Shown here: positions 48,662-61,171 of the stretch, in pieces
Position numbering within the stretch: the stretch's first letter is position 1
How the letters are laid out: each line of letters starts with the position of its first letter
Source: Chlamydoabsidia padenii
Taxonomy: Eukaryota; Mucoromycota; Mucoromycetes; Mucorales; Cunninghamellaceae
DNA length: 64,000 bases
Reading direction: 5' to 3'
NCBI GenBank assembly: GCA_025330725.1
Contig: JAIWND010000012.1
Span: 496,001-560,000 of the forward strand
Made by a program: the position numbers and the translations under genes
The notes under the pieces: generated by a model
Seen by the model: only the letters and a program-made list of their open reading frames with translations
The model's database searches: none
Told to the model about the DNA's origin: nothing

Positions 48662-50266
48662 TCAAGATCCATTGGCAAAGATATGCTTGTCTTTATCAGG
48701 AATTTCAATATTGGGTAACTTTGTTCGACGGACTGACCAACGTAGGGTATCATCATGTGTTGTTTCTATTGTAAAAGAATCAGTATCAGAAGAAGGTGGG
48801 AATCCATGCAATGAAATCATCTTTTTTTTTTTTACCTGTGAATCCATGGTAAGCATAAATATCAAGCTGGCGTCGTTTCTTTTCTTCCATGATTGGGTAA
48901 TAGTACGTAGTTTGTCTATTTGTGTGATGATCCATATACAAAGGTTGTTGTTGTTGTTGTCTGGCCAAGATGAGTTCGGTTTCCAGCATGGGCTGTAAGA
49001 TCCGCCGCCTAGCATTAATGAACCAGTTACTTATTTGATTAACCGCCAAACCAGTACGTTGAGCCAGTTCAAGTTTTTGTCGTTCAGTTGGATAAGGATG
49101 TTTCTTATGTTGTAAGAGCCAGCATTTGAGGAATTCTGTCACATCTTTAGGCAAGTTCCCTCGGCGGCGTTTCTTGAGTCCAGGATCCATTGTCGTTTTG
49201 TTGTTGGGAGAAGTCTGACGGTCTGGGTAGTAGGCTTGATAGTATCCATCTTCTTCTTCCTCCTCTACTTCTGCTTCCAAGATTTGATGGTGAGTCGAAG
49301 AAGGTACCATAGGTTGTTTGGTGGTTGAGTTCATTGAAGGAGGAGAAGAAGAGATGGAGGAAGGTGATGGTGGAGTTGTGATTGTCGTCATGGTTGGTGC
49401 CTGAAACAAAAGAGGCGGTGATGAAGGTGACGGATTGTAATAGACACCAGCAGTCGAATGACGATAACGGCGACGATAGTGTACAGAGTGATCTATTGTG
49501 GTGGTGGTAGTAGTGGCTGATGCTGATGCTTGTAGTCGTCCAGAATGATGATATAAAGGCGGTGGTGGAATATCGGTTTTAGGTTCCAAAAGAGCCATTG
49601 AGTAAGGTGGAGCAGCAGGTGTGATCACTAAAGTTGACATGGACATCTTGTTATTGGGTGTAGTGATGATGGTGGTGGATATACTGTCATTGGAGTCACT
49701 ACTACTGCTACTTGAGGTCGAGCTGGTGCTGGTACTTGGTAACATGTCGATCAAGTCATTATTGTTTTCATCCATATTTGGTGTTGTCGACAATTTATCT
49801 TCAAGGTCAGCACGGACAAACCCTTTCTTGTGTAAGGGAGTCAAAGTAGGTCCATCTATGTAATAAAAAGAGTATCAGTGAGCCAACGATACGAATCGAT
49901 TCTTTCAAAAAGTCATATGTTACCTGATATAGTTGCATGAGTGATACTTTCATGATCAGCCCACCATTTTGCATTTCGTTCCAACATTTCATTGATTCTT
50001 GCCAGATGATGATTCACTTGTTTTTTGGTTTTGGCGTCATCTTGTGGATCAAAAGTGGATCGTGGTGCTTGGTTGGTGTCAATATAATCGGTTTTAGGAT
50101 ACAATACAAGTGGTGTGAATTGGCGTGAGCACTATTGAAAAAAGTTAAAGGTGTCAGTCATATTTATCTTTTTGTTCTTTTTTTTTCTTTTTTGGGAAGC
50201 ACCTACTGAAGATGCATGTGAATTAGGCGAAGTGATTAGAGACATTAAAGAATGGTGTAAAGACAT
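48662..50266 (-). CDS. TALE homeodomain transcription factor
   Basis: Four exons. A first short exon (MSLHHSLMSLITSPNSHASS) leads into a segment with HHLARINEMLERNAKWWADH and a long Ser/Thr/Pro-rich disordered middle with a Glu run. Then comes the homeodomain: RRGNLPKDVTEFLKCWLLQH, then KHPYPTERQKLELAQRTGL and VNQISNWFINARRR. The three-residue loop extension (PYP) between helices 1 and 2 and WFINARRR in helix 3 are diagnostic of the TALE class. The DNA-binding residues (Trp, Phe, Asn, Arg of WFxNxR) are intact. It is a nuclear DNA-binding regulator; its targets are unknown. It diverges from a bZIP gene across 2.1 kb. Confidence 0.88.
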
Positions 50267-50406
50267 AAACAAGTTGTTGTATAAAAGGATAAGTATAAGA
50301 AAGAAGAAAGAAAGGAAAAGGAAGAAAGAAAGGAAGGAAAAGAAAAAAGGAAAACTTTAGAGTGCCTTTTTAAACCAGAATAAAAAATAAAAAATAAAAA
50401 AACTTC

Positions 50407-50421
50407 ATTTTCAAATCCCGG
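50407..50421 (+). promoter_or_regulatory. TTTTCAAATCCCGG element upstream of TALE gene
   Basis: This exact core lies about 145 bp upstream of the minus-strand start at 50266. Confidence 0.5.
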
Positions 50422-50933
50422 CATCGGTCTGGGCAGGTTACACGATTTTGATCCAAGAAAGGTCAGGAATGCATGTCAAAAAGGACAGTGGGTTGGGTGA
50501 AATCACGGGTGATGCAACAAACAACGGGTTACTCAATTATTTGTATAGATCATGTGTATTTGGTATAGCGGAAAGGGAGCTTGTGATTCACAGCCCAGTG
50601 AGATAATCGGGTACTACCTTTCACTCCCTTCCTCTTTTGTGTATCTCTTTTTCTTTTACCCAAGAACTTGCGCATTAACATCATTAGGTGAAAAGTGAAA
50701 ACTTTATTGAAAAAGAGATTCATGTTATATATTAAAAAGAAAAAGAAAGAATGGTGTGTTAGTGTTCCGTGGTTTAAACTAGTAAGAATGAACGCATTGA
50801 CCAGATGATATGATACTCGGATTCACCCAATAAGGTGATTCGACGCATCAAAAAAAGTAGATGATAGTTTAACACTGGTAGGCTGAAAAAATAGGGGGGT
50901 GTTGGTGGTACTTTTGAACATGGATGTATTTTA

Positions 50934-51083
50934 ATGGCCCAAGTCTATTTCAACGTTGGACAAAACAATCAACATTATTCCCCTAACCCAGGACCTACCT
51001 TTTTTGATCATCGACGGATCTTTTTCTCTCGTCAAACATATCTCATCTCACCGACTGATGATGATGATGCCGATACCTTTTAG
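50934..51083 (+). CDS. Possible small protein (49 residues)
   Basis: The ATG at 50934 opens a frame reading MAQVYFNVGQ at the start, a Phe/Arg/Tyr-rich centre (FFDHRRIFFSRQTYL) and an acidic end (DDDDADTF), closing with TAG at 51081. The composition is more protein-like than the surrounding low-complexity DNA and it is followed by A/T-rich, 3'-UTR-like sequence. No family is recognised and no intron is needed. It could equally be chance. Confidence 0.3.
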   Translation: MAQVYFNVGQNNQHYSPNPGPTFFDHRRIFFSRQTYLISPTDDDDADTF

Positions 51084-52245
51084 ACTATAATCTTTGTATT
51101 ACTATTTTATGCATTCCACCTCCCCCCTTTTTTTATACAACTTGTCTTATACAGGGAACCCATGTCCTTTTCATTGAACAGGGTCACCTATTTATTGCTC
51201 CATACCGTAATTTCTTTATTCATCCTCATTGTCTTTTAATCCTCGATAATGCAAAAAAACATATTTCAAAACCCGCCATGAAAGTCCGACCTTTTCTTTT
51301 CCCCTTTGAGTGATGAGTATAATGATATTGCTCGACGGGTACAAACATTCTAATGAAATTAAACATACCCTTTTTGATACTTCCAGTGTCCTATCCAGGG
51401 GTGAGGTATCATGGGAACAAAAAATAGCCCATTACCCATCCTCCTTGTCATCCTCAATTATCACAAGAAAGAGACAGAGGAAGAAAGAAAAAAAAAAGTC
51501 TCAAGCACAAGAACTTTATAATGGTGACACTGAGCATTGGACAAGAGAGAGAAACCAATCTTCTTTGGTTATAGTTTACCGGACCTGATGAGCATCCAAG
51601 AATACTGAAAAAAAAAAGGCATTACTTTTTGATATTGAGGATAGGATTTTTTCCATCCATTAAGGAAATACAGTGATGATAATTCCGTATCACTTTTTTC
51701 TGAGACCGCCCATCAAATCCATTTGGCCCCATGATCATTTCGTCTTATCAAAATACGATATCGCTTCTCACACACAGAACCATCATCTCTTTGATTTGTT
51801 TTTTTTTCCCGAGGCACTCCTTTTTTTCTCGGAAGGAGGGGCGGATTAATCTTTTCTTCTTCTTAAACACAATGACTTGCATCATTGTTGTACTTGGTTT
51901 GATCATCCTCTTCTCCAAAATAACACTTTTGAAGCCAATTGTCACATTGTTCTTATCATGATCATGGCATGGAATGATTTAAGACCAAATTTTTCATGCC
52001 ACCTCCCAGAGATGGAAAGGAAAATCATTTGTACTCCGATGCACCTTTTATTCCTTTGCACTAACGGACTGATGCGACTTCTTTAGTTTTTTTAGCCGAC
52101 AGGAGAAAGGGGTAACGTTTTTCCTATTTAATTCTTTACTATCGAAAAAGGCAAAGCAGGGGTTACTTGATGTTCGAGGATGCATGGTCAGGGGCGGGAT
52201 ATAAAATCAACTATTCTTTTATTCGATTAGCCAAGAGTAAAAGAT

Positions 52246-52259
52246 TATTCAAATCCCGA
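52246..52259 (+). promoter_or_regulatory. ATTCAAATCCCGAA element upstream of bZIP gene
   Basis: This core copy lies about 130 bp before the bZIP start at 52383. A degenerate copy (GGCGGGATATAAAAT) lies about 55 bp further upstream. Confidence 0.5.
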
Positions 52260-52382
52260 ATATCAAGATTGTTTTTTTCTCACACCGACCTTAATTCTTC
52301 CCCTCCTTCTTTCTTTTCTTTTGTTTGTACACATCAATTAATAACCTTTTGGTGAATTCGTTGTTATTTGGTCTAATTGATA

Positions 52383-54090
52383 ATGGAACAAGACAAACAA
52401 TTCCTTCACTGGATTATGCAAAGCAATCCTTTGGATGACCCTGATACTGCTTATCATCCACCTCCACCTCCTCCTCCTCCTCAACATCAGCAACCTAATG
52501 TAGTACCTCAACAATCCAGCGGGTATTCTTCCACACACGATAACCATCCTCAACAGAATATGTATGATGAAAGCTTTTATTATGATCAAGGGCATACTAA
52601 TGCGACGGGAACTGCAAATCAACACTTGCAACATACACAATCAACTTATCCACCGGCTTCCAACGGTATGATTCTTCCTCCTTCTGGTCCTCCACAAGAG
52701 CAACATTACTATCACCCACCAAATCATCATCATCATCATCATCCTTATGAACAACAGCAGCAACATTATCAACAGCAGCAACAGTATGTAAAACCGGCAT
52801 CGGATGATGATGAAGAACACTACACCGATGCTCAATTGAAAATGATGACATCAAAAGAACGACGGCAATTAAGGAACAAGATATCGGCAAGAAACTTTAG
52901 AAACAGGCGGAAAGGTACTTTTAAAAAAAGAAAAAGAAAAAAAAAGTAGTATGCTAACCAGATTTATCATCATACATTGATTAGAGTACATTGCATCTTT
53001 GGAAGGTGAAGTGGCCAAATACAAGAATGAAAACAGCCAACTACGACTGGAAATTAAATGGGTTCGTACGACAATGAACAAATTGCAAAAGGAAAACGAC
53101 CATCTGCGTGTGAAGCTCGCTCTCTGCAATGGTGGTATCAAAGCCGAACAACAACAAGATTCGGCTGTAATATCACAAGATCGATCATTGCCACCATCTC
53201 AACAACAGCAGCAACTCTCTCCACCAAAGGTCACAATCACCAACATGCCTACTTCTACTTTATCACCTCCACCAACCACTGATATTCAACAAGAACAGTC
53301 TCACCATGTACTCCCAGCTGCAACAAACGCCAATGTCTCTCAAAAGTCAACCTCCTCTTCCTCCTTGAACCTTCGACCCCGAAATGGAAACTCGCCATCC
53401 AATTCTCATGTTACCAACAACACCCACTCGTATCAACAACAGCAACAATCACATCATCTTCCTCAACAACAACTACAAAACCACACTTCATCTCCACCAT
53501 CCACGACAAGGGTTAATCAACAAGCGTTGGCTTCATCGGTTACTACGGGAAACCGACCTATCTCACCTGGATCAGTAACTACTACAGGACATCAACAATA
53601 TCAGCAGCAACATCAACAAAAGCATACTTCATCTCCACCTATTACAGTAAATCAACATCAACAAATGTCTACTCAATCGGTCTTCACCACTTCACCTCCA
53701 CAAGTCATTCCTGGATCCATGGACACAATTAATTCGGATTCATCCTCCTCTTTTGCAAGTCATTTATCTCCACCAAACTTTGCCGATCTAGCAGATGCAT
53801 GGGATCTTGTAATTCCAAATGAATTCTCATCGTATTGTCCGCCACCATCCACTAATACCTCTAACCCGATCATGGATCAGCAAGTGCAAACACAGGATGG
53901 TCCTCTCTTTACCACGAATATGACTTATCCATCACAAGATCAATATCTCTCTTACATGGCACATGGAAATGCAATGGTTTCCACCGACGTGTCTCTCATG
54001 CAACAACAACAGCAACAGTTGAATTATACACCAAATCAAGCAACTTTATATCGATCATCAGGACAACAGCAGCAACAACAACAGCATGAT

Positions 54091-54133
<43 letters not shown>

Positions 54134-54894
54134 GTTATGTATCATCAGCAGTGGTGCCAGACTTTGATTTTGGAAACATCCTTTGTAAACAACAAGAAGG
54201 CGGATCTGGCAACAGCTTCTTCAAGAACTATCCATTATTGATACCGGCGTTGATGTCCATTGTCATTGGTCACACCATGTCCATGAGCACTGAAGATCTA
54301 CTCTCACATACACGACTGTTATCAACACCAACCCGACCAAACTTACCACCATTACCATCCAACAAAGATCTTCGACAATGCGTTTTCTTTGGTGCAACAA
54401 ACAACACCAGAAAACGGATGATGATGATGATGACACCAGGATTACAATCTCAACAAAACCAATCGTCTTTACCAGCCCATGCCTATCCTTTATCGAAGAA
54501 ACAAGTCCATGCCGTATGGGAAAACCTTCTTGATCAAATGGTCCAGACGAAAGCAAAACTACGTCGACAAAAACTTACCACCGTCACCGTAGAGGAACAA
54601 CAACAAGATATCGAGACCGAAGTGGTGAAAGAAGTGGTGCAGTCCACTATGAAATGGAACAGCGAACACTATGATGACGACGATGACGAATACGACGATT
54701 ATGACGACGACGAACCTTGGTACGATATGCCTGTGACGGGATTCAAGGCGATTTGCCCACTCTACTGGATGCAGCGTCAATTCTGTCGGTTTGTGATTAC
54801 TTATGTGGTGGTCAAATATCCTCATCTAGAAGATCCATGCAAAACTTACTTACCCATCTGTGAACAATACAGGCGCCGGGCTATCACCAATTAG
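52383..54894 (+). CDS. bZIP transcription factor, low-complexity flanks
   Basis: Two exons (52383-52914, 52985-54894) join to 813 residues. A Pro/His/Gln-rich start is followed at about residue 160 by the bZIP: basic region RRQLRNKISARNFRNRRKEY with the NxxSARxxR core, then a leucine zipper over EYIASLEGEVAKYKNENSQL and beyond. The long C-terminal part has Gln, Asn and Ser/Pro tracts (a poly-Asn run encoded by AAC repeats at about 54090-54134) and a helical, acidic end. The SARNFRNRRK basic region recalls Zip1/Atf-type fungal factors. It is nuclear; targets are unknown. The intron splits the bZIP between basic region and zipper. Confidence 0.9.
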
Positions 54895-55932
54895 TTAGAC
54901 ATTCACTTCTCTCTTTTTTTATTTTTATGTCTGTTACCCCCTTCTTCTCTCCTTGTACCTTCCTTTCCCTTTAACTATGCTTATCCTCTCTGTATATACA
55001 CCTTTGAAATACATCTCTCCCCTTTAATCTCCAATCATTACCACTGTTATTCCCCTCCTCCACCCGTATATGATCTTATTATTACATGTAGTCAATAAAA
55101 TATGTATTGATTGGTCATATTGACTGATTTATTCAATTTAAAATTAATAAATTGTGTCTGTCAAGGCAGCTGTGTTACTTTATTCAAATCATTTGGGGTG
55201 TTTTTTATGTGTATTTTGGTTACAGACGCTCTCTCATTTGGCGGGATTTGAAATCCCGGTCATCCTAGGATTGCCATTGACCATCCCCAAGCGAGGTTTT
55301 GAAAAAGCCATTACACACTCAATTGACAACCGGTGGTAATAATTAAAGAGGCTATGTGTTTTTCGCATTACATTCTCAACTAAATTTACTTAGAAACTCA
55401 AGCGCCTAGATCCTCAAGTCAGATCAAAGCTATAGATGAATGTTGATTGCTCATTGAGATTCCTTCTTCAAAAACCAACACAGAAAAAAGAAAATCACTT
55501 TTAAATCCCGCCCAACCTACAATAAACATTATTCATTCAATTGCCAGCCCATTTCAATGGTCAATGGTGTTAGGGGTAAAAGTTTTATAGTGTGCATTCG
55601 CAGCCAGCATTGTTTAATGAGACCCTTGTACCAGCTAGGTTAAAGTTTGTGTGGTGGGAATCGGTTTTGTATGTACGAGCCCAGGCGGTATTTTCACAAG
55701 CGTGATCGGGATTCGAATTTCGATCGTGCATTGGAGAAACGACCCAAGTAATATATGGTAGACAATACCAGCACTTTATCAAGTTTCATTTATAGTATAC
55801 ACACCCCTTCACTTATAGCAATGTATCTTGCACAAGTAGTATACAAATCCCGTTTTTATTATTTACCCATTAAAAAAAGTACAATACAGATTTTAAAACT
55901 ATTGATAATACACAACTATAGCTAAATTACAA
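54895..55932. other. 1-kb convergent intergenic region with motif cluster
   Basis: Four motif copies lie within 620 bp (55240, 55251, 55499, 55841), two of them overlapping as an inverted pair. A tRNA-like stretch near 55690 does not fold well. No coding sequence is seen. Confidence 0.5.
55240..55260. promoter_or_regulatory. Overlapping inverted pair of the recurrent element
   Basis: GGCGGGATTTG runs straight into AAATCCCGGT, so GGGATTT and AAATCCC arms flank a single G and two copies overlap on opposite strands. Confidence 0.5.
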
Positions 55933-57236
55933 CTATTGGAAGAAGGATCGATGTTCGGGAACAGGGGTGATCAAAGTATTCTTTGTCAAAGCAGACACCA
56001 GGTTATCCAGCACCAAGTCTTCCATTTTCTTTTGACTTTCGTTTGTGAAGGTACCGATGTGAGGCAAAAGGACAGACCGAGGATGGGTTAACAAGCCAGG
56101 GTGCACCTTGGGTTCTTCTTCATACACGTCCAGTCCAGCGGAGAGCACCTTGCCAGATTCCAGAGCCTGCACCAAGGCGGTTTCGTTGATCACTTTTCCT
56201 CGGGCCGTATTCACCACTACCACACCTTTTTTCATCATGGCGAATTCACGGAAGGACAGTAAGTGAGTTGTCGCCTTGTTCAATGGGACACTGACCGATA
56301 TAATGTCTGATGTCTTGAGCAGGGTTTCAAAGTCCACATAGGTCACATTAAGCTGTTTTTCCACTTTGTATCACATAAAAATGAGTATCATTTGTTTCCT
56401 TCTGGAAAGCCTTCTTTTTCTTTTTTTTCCTTACCTTCAGTAGAGAGTCTTGTTCGATTGTGATAGATCATATTCATTTCAAAGCCAGACATCCGTTTGG
56501 CGATAGTTTTGCCAATGCCGCCCAGTCCTAGTATTCCTAATATTTTCCCTTCAGGATCTATTCCCATAGACACACCGTGTCTGAATCGCCCTGATGATAA
56601 AATGTATATTAGTTGCACGCATTATTTTATCGTTCATGTTGATTTCAATACCTTGGCGAAGATTGTGTTCAGCTTGATAAGCGTTTCGACAACAATTGAG
56701 AATCAACGTGGCAGCGATATCTGCTGTCGCCTAATTTGGGGGAAGTCAGTGGTTATGTTATTTGTATGTATGTATGTATTAATTTGACTTACATTATCAA
56801 CGGCACTAGGGGTATGAGACACCATGATTTTCCTGGCAGCACAAGCACCAACATCAATCGAATCATAGCCAGCACCACAGTAAACAATCCATTTCAAACT
56901 ATGTAATAATAAAAAAAAGTATCATATATCAAAAAAGGAGATGAGTAAAGAGGCGGTCAAGGCACACGTTTCCCCTTGTCGTTTTTCCATGCGATTTCAT
57001 GTTACTTACTTTGGAGGTAATTGATTGACCAATTCTTCATCAAAGGGACCCACTGTAGCTTGAGATTCGGGTGAGCGGTAGATCAGTGTAATGTCCTTAT
57101 ATTTGCCTTGGCAGTCAGCAAAGAATTCTTGTCTGTTGCGTGATGTATAATATTCGATCGAGTATTCTTTTTGTAGTTCCACCAAGCGATCGGTGGCAAA
57201 GGTGACGCAACCAACAATAAGACAGGTAGGTGACAT
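55933..57236 (-). CDS. D-isomer 2-hydroxyacid dehydrogenase (glyoxylate/hydroxypyruvate reductase-like)
   Basis: Five exons. The N-terminal substrate domain is followed by LKWIVYCGAGYDSIDV, then the Rossmann motif LGLGGIGKTIAKRM, NTARGKVINETAL (Arg of the catalytic set), DVYEEEPKVHPGL (Glu) and VLLPHIGTFTNES (His). These are the catalytic Arg-Glu-His triad of the family. It is most like fungal glyoxylate/hydroxypyruvate reductases, which reduce 2-oxoacids with NAD(P)H; the exact substrate is inferred. No targeting sequence is present. Confidence 0.88.
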
Positions 57237-57525
57237 GGTGATAATAAGGCTAATGGTGAGATTTCTTTATATATAAAAAGTGAAGAAGAAAAAGATAAAA
57301 AAAAAGATGAGACTAGAAGAATTATAAAGCAGAATTTATCGGGTTATTCGGAGAAATGATTTTTTCCCGCAAGTTTATTTTAAAGAGCCGACAATACAGA
57401 GTCAAGGATAAATGTAACGAGTGTTTGGAGGAGTAGATGGTAAGGGTAAAAGCTATAGATATGTATATATGTATAAGTATATGAGTTAACAGTAAGAGGA
57501 GGTTGAAGTATTTGGGGGTGGTATT

Positions 57526-59290
57526 CTATGTAGGTCCAGTATTGGTTGCTGCAGGTTTTAATGGACAGGTTGCTGCAGGTGGGAGTGATGTTGGATTTGA
57601 TGTAGTTGCTGGTTTTGTTGGAGAAGATGAGTGTAAAAATGGCGTTGAAGACGTGATGTTTTGGGACTTGGTCGATAATGGGGACAGGTCAGGTAATGTG
57701 GATGATACTTTTGATTGCCGTTGTTGATGCCTGTTTGCAGGATCCGTGGTTGATTCCTTAAAGCTGTCGTTGATCGATTCTATGTCCTGTATATCTGTAT
57801 TCGTGATTTTGGATTTGCTGGGTGTAATTTCTTCCAATAATCCTTGCCCGTTGTGTGTAGTGCTTTCCTTTATGGTGTTGCTAGTTACTTTGTTGATTTC
57901 CGGCCGACCTTGAGTATTGCTGGTCGAGTATGATTCCGTATAGTTTACTGGGAATATTCCACGACAAGTCTTGTTATCCTTGTCCACCAATTCCCCAAAC
58001 CACCAAGAGTCGTCCACCTTGTGCAATACAGTGATGACATCATTTACATGGAAAGTCAATTCATCATCATGATCTTGGAGGTGGTTATACAAGGCACGTC
58101 GTTGCATTGGCGTAATCGTTGCTTCAGCTACTGTTACATTTAAACAATTAAGATTAGTGATCTGTCGTTTATCATAATCTTGATTGATTTTTTTATTTTT
58201 ATCTTACCACTGCTTTTGTCCTTGTCAATATCTTTATTGCCCACAATGTCCACAGGATTGCTTGGCATTGGGAATGAAGATAGTCCAGTTTTTGAGTCGC
58301 TTGTTGTCCATTGATCCCATCCCTTTTTCACATTTTCCAGTATCTTTGTTGCTTCCTTGTGGTAAGAGAGTTGCCATTCCAATAAAGTTCGTAATGCGTC
58401 ACAGTGTTCATCCTAAGCAAATAATGATAGTATTTAGTACGTAGAGTGGATATACGGAATCACATATGCATTCTCCCCCCCCCCTATTCTTCTTTTTCAT
58501 TTTACCTCTGTTTGTTGTAAAGCTACCATACACTGTACGACGTCCATTTCAGTTTCTTCATATTTGGCCTTGGCTGCTTGGACAACTTGTTCAGATTCTG
58601 GGCTTTCTTTCTTGGCTTTTTGTAGTCGGTTGTATTTCGCATCATAGTCCAATCGTCTTGATTCCAGTTTTCGACAAAGTGCGAGGTATTCCTTGAAGCT
58701 TTGACCAGATTGTTGTAGTAAAACCAGGTATTCCTTGATTTCCTCGGCCAATCCATCCTCCGCTTCCGATATCCGACATTCACCAAGACCAAAGGAAGTC
58801 AGCATGTTCCCTACGTAGACAATATATATAACGTAAAAGGGGTGAAATAAGAATCAATTAGTTCAAGGTATATCATTAGCACTAGTCTTTTTTTTTTCTT
58901 TCTTTTTACTTACAATGAAGAGAGTCCCGTGGGAACATACTAGCATGGGCCACCAAGGATTCACCATAGGCACCCATAGGAGATCGTTTACGTCCATTAT
59001 CTGATGTAATCTTGTCTTTCAATATATGTTGTATAGTCAAGTCAATGGTGTGCCGCATTTCATCAAAGTCGTCATGTCGTCTTTTGGTTTCGAGTTGGAA
59101 GTTCTTGAATTCTTCTGATGGTAGAGTGCCTTTGGATGCGCCTATCTTTTCCCCTGCCCACTAGACATCACAAAATAGTAACAAACAGTTAACACAAAGT
59201 CCAGTTGACCGAGATAATAATTACATCTACTGCCCTCTGTTGCGTTTTCTTTTTACTTACTTGAGTAATCTTGGCAATATTTTTTATCAT
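57526..59290 (-). CDS. BAR-SH3 membrane-shaping adaptor
   Basis: About five exons. The N-terminal half (MIKNIAKITQWAGEKIGASK and on) is an amphipathic start plus a helical BAR domain with many charged heptads (LESRRLDYDAKYNRLQKAKK, KYEETEMDVVQCMVALQQTE). A linker leads to an SH3 domain: RALYNHLQDHDDELTFHVND, then SWWFGEL and GIFPVNYTE, with the ALYD-like, WW and PxNY binding residues. A Ser/Thr/Pro-rich tail follows. The order matches endophilin/Rvs-type proteins that bend membranes during endocytosis and recruit Pro-rich partners. The SH3-then-tail arrangement differs from endophilin, in which the SH3 is last. Confidence 0.85.
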
Positions 59291-59543
59291 CAGTTAATAT
59301 AGATTAGCTTACAGAAAAAAAAAATGAAAGAAAAGAAAAAGGAGGAGTACCGAACTTTGATGTTTTACTCTCTGAGCTTTATCGGAATTTGAAATAACGG
59401 ACTTTTCACCACAAGCATATATTTCTCGAGATAAACCATCTTATTCATGCAATAATAGCATCAGCTTAATTGGATATTTTCTTCCTTGAAATATATGATA
59501 TTTTATGGTGTTGTATATGGTACAAAGTTGGAGCTGCATGCCC

Positions 59544-59575
<32 letters not shown>

Positions 59576-59880
59576 AGAACCAATCCAGCGTACCTATACA
59601 CAAACATGTACTACTGACTCACTTTCTACTGCATTGAAAAAGACAATCCGATAGCTATTATTTATTTATCTACTATATCAAATTGTACAGACAAATTCGT
59701 AAAGTAACATCACTCACGCGCACAACCATAAAAGGTGTCGAAAAGCTCAACTTTAAAAGTCAGATATTGGACATCAGCGATGCATGAAATCTGATTTTGT
59801 ACCGATTTCGTATACCTTGTTTTTTCATACTGATTTCATATACTTTCATTTTTTATATCAGATTATCTGTATTATATACA

Positions 59881-60125
59881 GTTACTTTACAAGTGTAGCT
59901 TTATCTTTTGTGGTCTTTCTATAATACAAGATCCACTTTTACTCTATTTCAAATCCCGGTTTCCATTTTGGGATCTCTTTTTACTTTTACTCTTTCTAAG
60001 AACATAAAAAAGTTGAATCTAATCCAAAAGATTCGGGCTCACTACTTCAATACAAACAAAACATACTTTCCAAATCTAAGATACACTAATTTTTACCAGA
60101 AATGGCCGTATCAAGATCAATCCCT
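59881..60125. repeat. 250-bp repeat, copy A
   Basis: Shares with 60564-60830, in order: GTTACTTTACAAGTGTA, TTTCAAATCCCG, GTTGAATCTAATCCAAAAGA and GCTCACT, then an ACCAGAAATGGCCGTA-like end. After it lies GGCGCCAGCTACAGGGCTCG, similar to the complement of a tRNA 3' half. Confidence 0.65.
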
Positions 60126-60563
60126 GGGCCGTTTCAAACCCCCTTCAAGTTGCGAAAAGGCGCCAGCTACAGGGCTCGAACTGTTGAAGAAATCGAATCT
60201 AGCAACGCACAAATCTAAATTGGGGATTAACTAACTCCAATACTACATAAACAAATCACTTTACCCGATCTCTATATCATCGGCTGCGACAACTCTTACT
60301 CTTGACGGATAATAAAAACCTGTCTCTTGACACCGCAACAAGACCTGTCTTTTGGTTACCCCCTAGCCAATATCTAGTCCATGACACCAAGTCAAAATCT
60401 ATCTTTTAGTATAACTTGCCCCTGAATCTTAATAGTATAAATAGCACCCTTTTCATTCAAAATTTATTTCTTTTTGCTTCAGTTTTCTTAAGTTTCTCTT
60501 TTAATAAAAAACTTCAATACAAATCAAAAAGGTCTTTATTACAAGCTACCTCTCTTATTATCA

Positions 60564-60830
60564 AGTTACTTAACAAGTGTAACTATTGTCTTTACTGCTC
60601 TTACTTTGGAACAAGAGCCTCTTTTTGTTATATTTTCAAATCCCGACTTACCTCGGTCGATCTTTTTCTTTTCCGCTTAAATTACCAAGTACATTCAGGT
60701 ACATTCAAAAGGTTGAATCTTACCCAAAAAGATTCTGGTGCTCACTGCTTTTATTACTTCAAATCTATTTATCTTTACCCCTGTTGCCTATACTCATACC
60801 AGATATAGCCGCAACACTAGCCGCAACAAT
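60564..60830. repeat. 250-bp repeat, copy B
   Basis: This is the diverged second copy. A TATAAATAG stretch lies about 130 bp upstream. It may derive from an LTR or other retroelement. Confidence 0.65.
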
Positions 60831-61090
60831 GGATAAAATTGTCGGAAGGAGGGAAGAGAGGATCACACCAGACGTTGTATTTTTAATAAAGGTTAAAGAT
60901 AACATTTTTATTATTTAACAAGAGTCATGTATATATACTAATTAAAACTAAACTAAAATAATGCAGAAGGATCTAGAGAGAGATGGACAGAATAAAAGGA
61001 AAAAGGAGAGAGAAACAAAAAAAAAATCCGCTGGTGTCAGTCCCGACAAAATGTATACTCCGATTGAAACTGGGAAAAGTAAAAAATATC

Positions 61091-61171
61091 GTCAGCTGTA
61101 GGGTTCGAACCTACGCAGGCAGAGCCTATGAGATTTCAAGTCTCACTCCTTAACCACTCGGACAAACTGAC
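61091..61171 (-). tRNA. tRNA-Ser(UGA)
   Basis: Read on the minus strand, the 7-bp acceptor stem pairs GTCAGTT with AGCTGAC (one G-T). The A box is TGTCCGAGTGGTTAAGG and the B box GGTTCGAACC. The anticodon loop is CTTGAAA with anticodon TGA, closed by TGAGA/TCTCA. A long variable arm (TAGGCTCTGCCTGC) is typical of serine tRNAs. There is no intron. Confidence 0.95.

Larger units (their letters stand above)
50267..52382. other. 2.1-kb divergent region between two regulator genes
   Basis: This is the longest gene-poor promoter here, with motif copies at 50407-50420, 51262-51275, 52193-52207 and 52246-52259, and one short open frame (50934-51083). A 92-codon frame at 51310-51588 is Lys/Ser-rich and not convincing. 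Confidence 0.5.
59291..61090. other. 1.8-kb intergenic repeat island
   Basis: This holds the BAR-SH3 promoter, an A27 tract (59544-59570), two copies of a 250-bp repeat and a tRNA-3'-half-like stretch near 60150. Open frames of about 110-130 codons here look non-coding. Confidence 0.5.

Noticed and set aside
51310..51588. 92-codon frame in the TALE-bZIP region
   Set aside because: Lys/Ser/Arg low complexity from A-rich DNA, with no splice or motif support.
55600..55750. tRNA-like stretch with GGGATTCGAAT
   Set aside because: A B-box-like sequence is present but the anticodon and acceptor stems do not pair in either orientation.
60416..60918. Open frames of 110-130 codons with Leu/Phe/Tyr-rich sequence
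   Set aside because: They lie within the diverged repeat copy, have poor composition and no homologous motif; probably chance.
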